51,747 nt of DNA, taken from contig JAHHHE010000010.1 of NCBI GenBank assembly GCA_019359535.1, positions 1 through 51,747 of the forward strand. The letters run 5' to 3'. The notes under the pieces were generated by a model that ran no database searches, was not told where the DNA came from, and saw nothing but the letters and a program-made list of their open reading frames with translations. The position numbers and the translations under genes are program-made. This document shows, in pieces, positions 19,558 through 27,057 of this stretch; the stretch's first letter is position 1; each line of letters opens with the position of its first letter. Origin of the DNA: Gloeocapsa sp. UFS-A4-WI-NPMV-4B04 (GTDB lineage: Bacteria; Cyanobacteriota; Cyanobacteriia; Cyanobacteriales; Chroococcidiopsidaceae).

Positions 19558-19926
19558 ATGGATGCTGATGAGCTAAAGCGGCGTTATGCCGCAGGCGAGA
19601 GAGACTTTAAGGGAGCAAATCTAACTAGAGCTAGGTTGATTGGAGCTAACTTAGTTGGAATTAATTTATGGGGAGCAGACTTAAGTGGAGCAAATTTAGC
19701 TAGAGCAAAGCTATGGGGAGCAAACTTGAGTGGAGCTAACTTAGCCAAAGCAAACCTGACTAGAGCAAATCTAAGCGGTGTGAACTTGGCTGAAGCTAAT
19801 TTACGCCAAGCAAAACTAATTAACGCCAAGCTGTATGGAGCAAATCTGAATGGTGCTTACTACGATGAAACCACTCGGTTTTCTAGAGGTTTTGATCCTA
19901 TCAGCCAAAATATGCGGAAATTTTAA
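19558..19926 (+). CDS. Pentapeptide repeat protein
   Basis: 122 residues. After MDADELKRRYAAGERDF, about 16 consecutive A(N/D)LXX pentapeptides (GANLTRARLIGANLVGINL...) make a right-handed quadrilateral beta-helix. No membrane or enzymatic segment is present. Proteins of this kind act as scaffolds or DNA mimics in some cases, but the target here is unknown. The short C-terminal cap (YYDETTRFSRGFDP) is common in cyanobacterial members. Confidence 0.92.
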   Translation: MDADELKRRYAAGERDFKGANLTRARLIGANLVGINLWGADLSGANLARAKLWGANLSGANLAKANLTRANLSGVNLAEANLRQAKLINAKLYGANLNGAYYDETTRFSRGFDPISQNMRKF

Positions 19927-20103
19927 ACCGATGCGGACATAAGCTACTAAAAGCAATATCTCAGGTTGGGATTGTTGCGGTTGTTTAGATTTACATGTAC
20001 AAACAGGATCAGATACCAGCAGCCTCTTCATTTATTACCTGTTACTCCATTTATTGCCACACAACCGCCAATTATTTCCCAAGTTCTAGACGAGCCAGCT
20101 TGA

Positions 20104-21216
20104 CTATTGGCTTGCTAAGTCTTCTTGCAAAGGCTGTGTAAACCCAGCCTGCTCAAGTGCCTTTTGTCCCTCTTCACTCAGCAAAAGTTGGGTATAGGCT
20201 TCTCCAGCCTGCTGCTGTTGACTCTGGTTGTGCTTAACAATCACATATAAGTTATGTGTAATTGGGTAATCAGCGTTTCTGAAAGCTTCTGCGTTCGGCT
20301 GGTTGCGTTGACGGGGACAGTTGTTAGCTGCCACTAAGGGTTCACGATAAGGAGAAACAAATTGGTCAGCCGTGCGACCTAGAGCCAGAGGTTTGATGCT
20401 ACACTGAGGCACTACTGCACGAGCAGAAGCATAATACAAAGCACCAGGAGTACCGTTAACTTTACGTAGCGCTTCTGTAGTGGAGGAGACATACTGTACG
20501 TTAGAGCCTAGCTGGGGTGTCGCCGTTGAGTACAAAAATCTTACTGCATCCGCATCCTGTGGTTTTTGGGAAAAGGGAACAATACCTAGGTTTGGCCCAC
20601 CCACTTGCTGCCAATTAGTGATTTTTCCCTGATAAATCTGTTGCAACTGGTTTATTGTTAACCCTGATACTTGCAGTGATGGATTGACTACCACGGCTAT
20701 ACCATCAGCAGCAATTGGATATTGCTTAAGTGTGAAGCCTCGCTGTTTAGCAATAGCTGATTCAGCCGCTGTTACCGGCCGCGAAGATTGAGCTAAGTCC
20801 AATTTCCCATCAAGCAACATCTGGATGCCTGCATTAGAACTAGGGTTGCGGTTAGGAGGAGCAACGTAACGTAGCTGGAACTCAGGACGAGTGTTCTGGA
20901 TTTGAGCATCTACTAGCTGCCGGATAGGGGCCCAAGCTGGACTACCACCGTACTTAAACGAACCAGTGGGAACTGCTGAGACAGTCTGAAAGTTCGATGT
21001 AGTATTACCAGTCGAGGCTACACTAGAACTTTGATTTGAAGGAGGGTTGCTAGTGACAAACAGGCTTGACCTCAGCCACCACAATACCCCGCCAATAACT
21101 ACGAGTGTAAGTACTTTGCCGATGAGTAGACCTTTAAGTAGCAAGATGACATCTTTATTAAGCGGAACACGCTTTTTATCTTGATTGGTAATCCTTGTTT
21201 TTTCTCTTAGAGCCAT
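20104..21216 (-). CDS. PstS-like phosphate-type substrate-binding protein, membrane anchored
   Basis: 370 residues. The N-terminus is charged, with one TM helix (about 35-50), then a Ser/Asn/Thr-rich linker and a PBP-like domain (GSFKYGGSPAWAPI, NAGIQMLLDGKLDLAQSSRPVT, VVNPSLQVSGLTINQLQQIYQGKITNW, VPFSQKPQDADAVRFLYS). The anchor replaces a cleaved signal peptide, so it may tether the binding domain outside the membrane, as in variant PstS-like sensors. No pstCAB genes are near. Phosphate is the default ligand of the family but is not proven here. Confidence 0.85.
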   Translation of the reverse strand: MALREKTRITNQDKKRVPLNKDVILLLKGLLIGKVLTLVVIGGVLWWLRSSLFVTSNPPSNQSSSVASTGNTTSNFQTVSAVPTGSFKYGGSPAWAPIRQLVDAQIQNTRPEFQLRYVAPPNRNPSSNAGIQMLLDGKLDLAQSSRPVTAAESAIAKQRGFTLKQYPIAADGIAVVVNPSLQVSGLTINQLQQIYQGKITNWQQVGGPNLGIVPFSQKPQDADAVRFLYSTATPQLGSNVQYVSSTTEALRKVNGTPGALYYASARAVVPQCSIKPLALGRTADQFVSPYREPLVAANNCPRQRNQPNAEAFRNADYPITHNLYVIVKHNQSQQQQAGEAYTQLLLSEEGQKALEQAGFTQPLQEDLASQ

Positions 21217-21621
21217 AAAACTACTAATATCATTAATTTTTAATATACTGGATAAATATTATACACTCGCTCCTGTCTTTAGATACATTTTTTGGGGCTA
21301 GTGTGAAACTGTCGTTTGATGGTATAAAATAAACAAACAATTATCAATATGGATTTTAGTAAGCTAATTAATCAAAACATTCATACAATTCTTAGATAAT
21401 CAGGGCTTCAGTTTTCTAGGAAAGAATAAAGCTTATAATTGCTGTTAGCTAGTGCTTATATATCTACTCGATGATTCTAAAACTAGATAATCTAATATAG
21501 TGAACCCTTGTTAATTTATATCTGTTTTACAGTAATCAACTTGCTCTAAAATGGAAAATATAATATATTCGCATTGCTTTTATTGGCAGCTGTAATTGTT
21601 GAAACTTAATATTAAAAATTC
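21217..21621. other. Intergenic region, 405 bases
   Basis: AT-rich sequence between divergent genes; it must hold the promoter of the binding-protein gene. I see no hairpin with a T-run, no RNA gene and no reading frame worth listing. Confidence 0.4.
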
Positions 21622-21942
21622 TTGAACAACTGTCCTGATTGCCCTAATTGTAATAGTAATTACACAGTTAAGAGTGGAAAAGAACAAAGCAGACAGCGCT
21701 ATCGTTGCAATAACTGTGGTCGCTACTTTGTATACGAACTAGACCTAATAGATGTAGTGCCTACCTCTAGCGACTCCGAGTTAGATTCAAAACGAAAGGA
21801 TCTTGGACTTAGTTTATTAGGTATTTCATTTGGAATTATAACTACTGCATTTCTATTTTTATGTCTCTATTTATTATTTGTGCGACAGTTAAATATAACA
21901 CCACAGCTAGAATTGCCTAATACTGAAAAGCGTTCAGATTAA
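21622..21942 (+). CDS. Zinc-ribbon protein with one TM helix, transposase-derived N-terminus
   Basis: 106 residues from a TTG start. Residues 1-37 form a zinc ribbon (CPNCNS, then a second pair in RYRCNNCGRYF), the form found at the N-terminus of IS1-type InsA transposase proteins (CPxCxS..KxG..QRYxCxxCGRxF). Instead of the helix-turn-helix and DDE parts, it continues with a short acidic stretch and a TM helix (about 66-90, LLGISFGIITTAFLFLCLYLLF). It is either a domesticated fragment or a convergent membrane zinc ribbon. No ribosome site is obvious. Confidence 0.6.
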   Translation: MNNCPDCPNCNSNYTVKSGKEQSRQRYRCNNCGRYFVYELDLIDVVPTSSDSELDSKRKDLGLSLLGISFGIITTAFLFLCLYLLFVRQLNITPQLELPNTEKRSD

Positions 21943-22061
21943 TGATATAGCAATTTTTAATAATTCAAAGATTTTGTAGTTAATCTGGTATTGACTTTGA
22001 TAGTTTTAGCGCAACTCCATCTAGGGAAAGTAAATGTTAAAGTTTATCAGTGCAACATCTC

Positions 22062-22124
22062 TAGGCGTAGATGTTTGACTTACACAATTTTGCTTTCTGC
22101 AATTGCAGATCGCATCTACCCCTA
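22062..22124. promoter_or_regulatory. Inverted repeat upstream of the haem-oxygenase-like gene
   Basis: TAGGCGTAGATG (22062-22073) and CATCTACCCCTA (22113-22124) form a 12-base inverted repeat with one mismatch, about 85 bases before the ATG at 22208. It could be an operator or a leader hairpin. No protein is known to me for this sequence. Confidence 0.3.
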
Positions 22125-22207
22125 AAGTCGTATCTCCAAGGCAGATGTAACGAACTGTAATAATAGAAGAAAATCGTAGTTAGTAATACAACCACAAAAC
22201 AAATTAA

Positions 22208-23326
22208 ATGCACAACACTGCTACCCGCACTACTGACACTGAAGCACAGATTACAGCAACAGATCAATCAGCAGTAAACTCCGATCAAGCTGAACAGCAA
22301 TTTATCCAACTGCTGGATCTAGAGGATTTAGATAAGAAACTAGCAGCACAGCCGGAAATCGCGACTAAATTTGAAAAAGCGATCGCCACAGCTATTAAAG
22401 AAGCCTACAAATCAGAATCAGGCAATGATGCAGCACATCTGTTTCTCCAACGGGTGCTTTATCGCATCAACCGCCTGAAGCTATTTTGGTATGACGATCT
22501 GCGCCACTACACCAATGAGCGCTCAGAATACTTGCGTAAGGTACGTGATGCCATTGAAGAGCCTTGGCAAGCATGGGAACTGTCACAAATTGATGTTACA
22601 GCACTGCAACAAGAAGATGTTAAGCAAGCATTGATTTCGCGTAGCGCTCGCGATCTGAATCCGCCTTTATCTGAAGATAGTATATATCTGCGCGAACAAA
22701 TGACTGAAGTAGGATATCGCCAAGTGCTAGCGATCGCTTCTTTCGATGGCTTAGTCGAAGGTAGCCGCCTTTCGCGCATCCTGGGTGGTGCTGGTAATGA
22801 AGTGCAGTCAACACTGACAAAGGTACTTCTAGAAGAATACGGTAATGGTCGCTTGTCTCGTAAGCACTCTACATACTTTGCTCAAATGCTGTCTGAGTTT
22901 GGCATGAACACTCAACCAGAAGCATACTTCGATCTAGTACCTTGGGAAGTCTTAGCTTGTGCTAATCATAACTTCCTAGTGACTGAGCGCAAAATCTATT
23001 TCCTCCGCTATAATGGCGGATTAACGTATTTTGAGGTTGCGGGGCCTGCGGCGTATAGAAACTATCTAGCAGCAGCACAACGCCTGGGATTATCACAGGC
23101 TGCAATGGGTTATTGGGAACTGCACATCAGAGAAGACGAACGTCACGGACAATGGATGTTAGATGATGTAGCTCTACCATTAGCCGAACAGTATCCTAAT
23201 CAGGCTTGGGAAATCGTCCTTGGCTACGATCAAGAAAAGCTCATGGGCGATCGCGCTGGGGAAGCTGTAGTGCGATCGGCACGTGAAGCAGAGCAAACTG
23301 CATCCCTGCTTAAGGCAGTCAAATAG
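22208..23326 (+). CDS. Haem-oxygenase-like iron-containing redox enzyme
   Basis: 372 residues; an acidic N-terminal 90-residue extension is followed by an all-helical domain of the haem-oxygenase-like diiron oxidase type (Pfam Haem_oxygenas_2). Candidate metal ligands are in FDGLVEGSR, the ...YFAQMLSEFG helix and ELHIREDERHGQWMLDDV (Glu, Asp, His). Relatives oxidise fatty acids or amino acids using two irons. The substrate here is unknown. ATG start; a terminator-like hairpin follows at 23354. It is monocistronic. Confidence 0.8.
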   Translation: MHNTATRTTDTEAQITATDQSAVNSDQAEQQFIQLLDLEDLDKKLAAQPEIATKFEKAIATAIKEAYKSESGNDAAHLFLQRVLYRINRLKLFWYDDLRHYTNERSEYLRKVRDAIEEPWQAWELSQIDVTALQQEDVKQALISRSARDLNPPLSEDSIYLREQMTEVGYRQVLAIASFDGLVEGSRLSRILGGAGNEVQSTLTKVLLEEYGNGRLSRKHSTYFAQMLSEFGMNTQPEAYFDLVPWEVLACANHNFLVTERKIYFLRYNGGLTYFEVAGPAAYRNYLAAAQRLGLSQAAMGYWELHIREDERHGQWMLDDVALPLAEQYPNQAWEIVLGYDQEKLMGDRAGEAVVRSAREAEQTASLLKAVK

Positions 23327-23353
23327 ACAACGCTAAGTATAACAGATGTTAGA

Positions 23354-23405
23354 GGTACGTCCCTTGTTTAATGTTGCTTTATAACAGGGGTACGTACCCT
23401 TTCTC
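23354..23405 (+). terminator. Terminator after the haem-oxygenase-like gene
   Basis: GGTACGTCCCTTGTT (23354-23368) pairs with AACAGGGGTACGTACC (23383-23398) with a small bulge, followed by CTTTCTC. It lies 28 bases after the stop and just before the convergent methyltransferase stop at 23414, so it could serve both strands. Confidence 0.6.
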
Positions 23406-23413
23406 AATCAGTT

Positions 23414-24130
23414 TTACAAAGCTGTGATTAATTTAAGTAATTCACTAGATAAGTTCACTTTGCATTTATCTTGCTTTGTAAACAACACGCCAGCTAAAAG
23501 ATAAATATGTTCTGAATAGAAAGCCATATTATTTTTGCGTAGTTCTTCTATTCTATTTTTAACTTTTGGCTCAGAACTATAATATCCAAACGCTAAAGGT
23601 GTAATTACAAAATTAGCAATACAGTAACCTTTTGTTATTGTATAATCAATTAAACCTTCTGGATTAGAATAACTAGAAACCATAAGTAAGGCATTTTCAT
23701 AATCTAATGATAAAAGTTGTTTTGTGAGTGTGATTCCATCTATACCTCCATGTAATAAAGGTTGATGAATTTTGTTGTCTAACGCTGGAAGATATGGCGG
23801 ATTTGAGATTAAATAGTCGGCTTGAGGTTTAGAAGAATCAAAGAATGATTTGTTATGAATAATATATTTATCACTGAGTCCATATTCTTCTATTTTTGCT
23901 TCTGCGGCTTCACAAGATAATGGATTCATTTCAAATCCATGTACTATGCCATTAAAATTTGTTCTCAGCAAAGAATTAATTACTGGACTACCATCTCCTG
24001 AGCCTAATTCAATGATTGATTCTGAATTAACACATTTGTTTAAAACTAAAGTTTCTAGACAATGTGAATAAAAATTGGATTCTTCTGGACAAAAGAAGAT
24101 ATCTTTTAAACTCTTGGAAGAGGTAATCAT
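23414..24130 (-). CDS. SAM-dependent methyltransferase of the HemK/PrmC NPPY type
   Basis: 238 residues, class I Rossmann methyltransferase. Motif I is ELGSGDGSPV (about 42), VHGFEMNP is the acidic post-I strand and ISNPPYLPA (about 108) the NPPY motif that binds a planar amide or amine in PrmC and N6-adenine enzymes. The N-terminal substrate domain of PrmC is missing, so release factors are not the sure substrate. The sequence is AT-rich compared with its neighbours, which may mark transfer. Confidence 0.8.
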   Translation of the reverse strand: MITSSKSLKDIFFCPEESNFYSHCLETLVLNKCVNSESIIELGSGDGSPVINSLLRTNFNGIVHGFEMNPLSCEAAEAKIEEYGLSDKYIIHNKSFFDSSKPQADYLISNPPYLPALDNKIHQPLLHGGIDGITLTKQLLSLDYENALLMVSSYSNPEGLIDYTITKGYCIANFVITPLAFGYYSSEPKVKNRIEELRKNNMAFYSEHIYLLAGVLFTKQDKCKVNLSSELLKLITAL

Positions 24131-24617
24131 TTAAGTATTCAAAAACACAACTATTAATAAAAATAATCTTTTACCAGTTAAAGTGACATCTACCATTAGG
24201 ATTATGCCTAAATCTAATTACTGGTGTTTATAATAACAATACAAAGGCTATTTTTTGTAATTGATTATCTTAGTTGTGTAAAACGAGCCTGAATTAAGGG
24301 TTTCGCTGTCACCAAGTCTCTAAACTACCTGCGAACCAGAATATTAGCATAAAGCATAGAAAACTTTTAAATATCAATTTGGCACTTAAACTCCCCTGTT
24401 AAAGCTTGATCCCCTTATGTCTCTGTTTTTAAGAAGGAGCCAAAACAACTGAACAAGACTAATAAAAATGTATTAAATATTTTCACAAATAAAATTTTAG
24501 TAACCAAAGCTTTATGTCAATCTTTTAATAAGTAAAAGAGTTAAAGGTTAACTTGATTTTTAATATAAATTTTAGTTTGTGGAAGTAAAAATAGTTATTA
24601 TTCGTAAAGATTAGATA
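24131..24617. other. Intergenic region, 487 bases
   Basis: AT-rich DNA upstream of the methyltransferase. I find no gene, RNA or clear repeat in it. Confidence 0.4.
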
Positions 24618-24962
24618 TTAAAAATAATTAATTGTAATTAAGCTTGTTTCAGAAAAAGTGAATTTATAGTTATAAGCGATCGCTACTATATTGGTGAAAA
24701 GACAGATGCTTCCAAGACAGAGGAGGATGTAAGTGGGAACCATGACTATGCCAATCATGAACCAAGTAAATACGTGGTAGAGCATTAATACAGCAAAAAT
24801 GCTACCAATTCCAGCCGCTTTCCACACTTTAACAGGCGGACGGCGAAGAACTATAGGAATTATTGCCAGCAGAGTAGCAATTAAGTTAGCGGGAACTAAA
24901 AATGCACAAATGCTGATGCAGTTGGCGCGTGAAAAATCAGCTAAGGCATTGAAATCGAACAT
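24618..24962 (-). CDS. Small polytopic membrane protein
   Basis: 114 residues with about three TM helices (ICAFLVPANLIATLLAIIPIV; AAGIGSIFAVLMLYHVFTWFM; ILLCLGSICLFTNIVAIAY). The loop RRPPVKVWKAAG is basic and probably cytosolic. I do not recognise the family. ATG start at 24962. Confidence 0.65.
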   Translation of the reverse strand: MFDFNALADFSRANCISICAFLVPANLIATLLAIIPIVLRRPPVKVWKAAGIGSIFAVLMLYHVFTWFMIGIVMVPTYILLCLGSICLFTNIVAIAYNYKFTFSETSLITINYF

Positions 24963-25160
24963 CAGTTTTTAGGGTAAATTATTAATTGTAATCAAGTTAT
25001 CTTTCTATATTCTGAGTAGTAACTGCTCATTAGACTTTTCGCAACAAGTATTTAGGCATCGGTTGAAGCAGAATTTTAATTTAGTATGCCAATTAGCAGT
25101 AATATTATTAATGGCGTAAGTAAACTATTTTTGATTTTAGGAAATTAGCTAGTGTCTTTC

Positions 25161-25646
25161 ATGCTGCGATCGCTTGCTTTCAAAGTTATCAAGCGTCTTA
25201 CTAGCCGCAAATTTCCCATTGTCGAGTGGATTACAACTAAGGAATTGGCAGGCTGGTTAGAAGATCCTCTCAAACCGCAGCCGATTATACTCGATGCACG
25301 GACTGAGGCGGAGTATGTAGTAAGCCATTTGAGAAATGCACAACGCATTGATCTTTATCATTCTAACTTGGTAGTGTCGGCAGAATCAAAAGATACACCC
25401 ATCGCCGTATATTGCTCTGTCGGTTATCGCAGCGCCAGAATTGCTCAACAGTTAAAACAAGCGGGATTTTCCCACGTATATAATCTTGAAGGCAGTTTGT
25501 TCAAATGGGCTAACGAAGAACGCCCAATTTACACCAATGCTCATATTACATCGCTTGTTCATCCCTACAATCAGGTTTGGGGAAGACTGTTGAAGCATAA
25601 ATATCGCGCTAAAGTAAATGGAGTTGAAACCGTATCTGCACCTTAA
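25161..25646 (+). CDS. Single-domain rhodanese-like protein
   Basis: About 161 residues. The rhodanese fold shows in ITTKELAGWLEDPLKPQPIILDARTEAEY, followed by the active loop VYCSVGYRSARIAQQL with the catalytic Cys at the loop start, and GFSHVYNLEGSLFKWANE. It carries sulfane sulfur or persulfide for transfer; the acceptor is unknown. A GTG at 25152 is an alternative start three codons upstream of the ATG at 25161. Confidence 0.9.
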   Translation: MLRSLAFKVIKRLTSRKFPIVEWITTKELAGWLEDPLKPQPIILDARTEAEYVVSHLRNAQRIDLYHSNLVVSAESKDTPIAVYCSVGYRSARIAQQLKQAGFSHVYNLEGSLFKWANEERPIYTNAHITSLVHPYNQVWGRLLKHKYRAKVNGVETVSAP

Positions 25647-25718
25647 ATGCGATCGCAGTTTATCCAATTATCGCTTTACAATGTGTGCGATTGAAATATT
25701 TACATCTCAACAGTTTGT

Positions 25719-26890
25719 ATGAACCAAGTTGAGCCAATAGCCGCCGTGAAAACTAAATCTCAAAGGCGCTACGATTTAGATTGGCTTAGGGTACTTGCAG
25801 TATTCTTGCTGCTTTATTTCCACACAGCAGCAGTTTTTTATACTGGAGAATTAGGAGAATTCTACATCAAAAATAACCGCTCAAGTATTGAGATGAAATG
25901 CTTTGTCTTATTTGTACATCAATGGCATATGCCGCTTTTATTCCTTCTTTCAGGATGTGCTACATGGTTTACACTTTCATTTCGCACAGCAGGCGAGTAT
26001 GTAACAGAACGATTTAAGCGGCTTTTTATTCCCTTTTTATTTGGTACTTTAGTAATCATCCCGCCCCAAGTTTATTACCGACTTTTAAGTAATTCAAACT
26101 ATCAAAAATCTTACACTCAATTTTATCCACAGTTTTTTAATGGAATCCGTCCTCAAGGAAATTTTGAATGGGGACATCTTTGGTTCATTATTTATCTTTT
26201 CGTCTTTTCTTTGATTGCCTTGCCGCTTTTTTTGTATCTGAAGCAACTGGCTATTAAAAACTCAATTACAAAGCTAGCTATTTTCTTAGAAAAACCTGGA
26301 GCGATATTTTTGCTTGCCATACCGCTTGCCATTATTGAAGGAGTTTTACGCCCTAAATGGCCTGGTTTCCAGAATCTCTATAATGATTGGGCTAACTTCT
26401 TTTTGTACTTTATCTACGGCTATATTATTTGTGCCGATGCAAGATTTGGAGAAGCTATAGACAAGCACTTAAAAATTACTTTGATAATGGCAATTGCTTC
26501 AATGTCGGTTCTTTTGCAATTATTGATAAGTGAGATTATCCCAAATCGCGGCTACTCGCTAGGATATATCTTGTATCAAATGTTTCGTGGGATTAATTGT
26601 TGGTTGTGGATAGTTGCGCTACTGGGTTTAGCCAGAAGATACTTAAATTTCAATAACTCAGTGCTGCAATATGCAACTCAGGAACTCAGGCATCGTATCC
26701 GTTCTATATTCTGCACCAAACTATTGTTGTCGCGATCGCGTTTTACGTTGTGCATTGGAATATCAGCATAATGGCGAAGTTTTTTGTGATCAGTACCGCC
26801 TCTTTAATAGCAACGATATTTGTGTATGAGTTGTTAGTGAAACGCAATAATGTATCGCGATTTTTGTTTGGGTTGAAATTAAGCAAATAA
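25719..26890 (+). pseudogene. Acyltransferase-3 family membrane protein, frameshifted
   Basis: A polytopic O-acyltransferase of the OafA/MdoC group: RRYDLDWLRVLAVFLLLYFHTAAVF with the catalytic-type His, RFKRLFIPFLFG, and GHLWFIIYLFVF. The open frame runs to 26771 but goes out of phase at 26683. AACTCAGG occurs twice in tandem (26675-26682, 26683-26690). Taking one copy away restores QASYPFYILHQTIVVAIAF and then two further TM segments, ending at 26890. The whole gene would encode about 387 residues. The shift removes the last TM helices, including the conserved YPFYILHQ segment, so the present form is probably inactive, unless slippage restores it. Confidence 0.9.
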
Positions 26891-26970
26891 AATGCGATCG
26901 CCCATTAGCAAGCAAAGTCCGCCGGAAACTCAATTAAGCTAATAGCTGAAGTCCATTTTATCAACTCCTT

Positions 26971-27028
26971 TTTCAGTCCTCTTAAGAGGACTTTTGCTAT
27001 CAGCCAGGGGTTTAAACCCCTGGCGAAC
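26971..27028. repeat. Two adjacent perfect palindromes
   Basis: AGTCCTCTTAAGAGGACT is followed by TTTGCTATCAG and then CCAGGGGTTTAAACCCCTGG. Both are perfect palindromes. The first, with its T-tail, could end transcription from the broken acyltransferase gene. The pair looks like a dispersed palindromic repeat, possibly the end of an IS200/IS605-type element, but no transposase is near. Confidence 0.6.
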
Positions 27029-27057
27029 TGACGGACTTCTTCCAGCGCAGGCAAATT

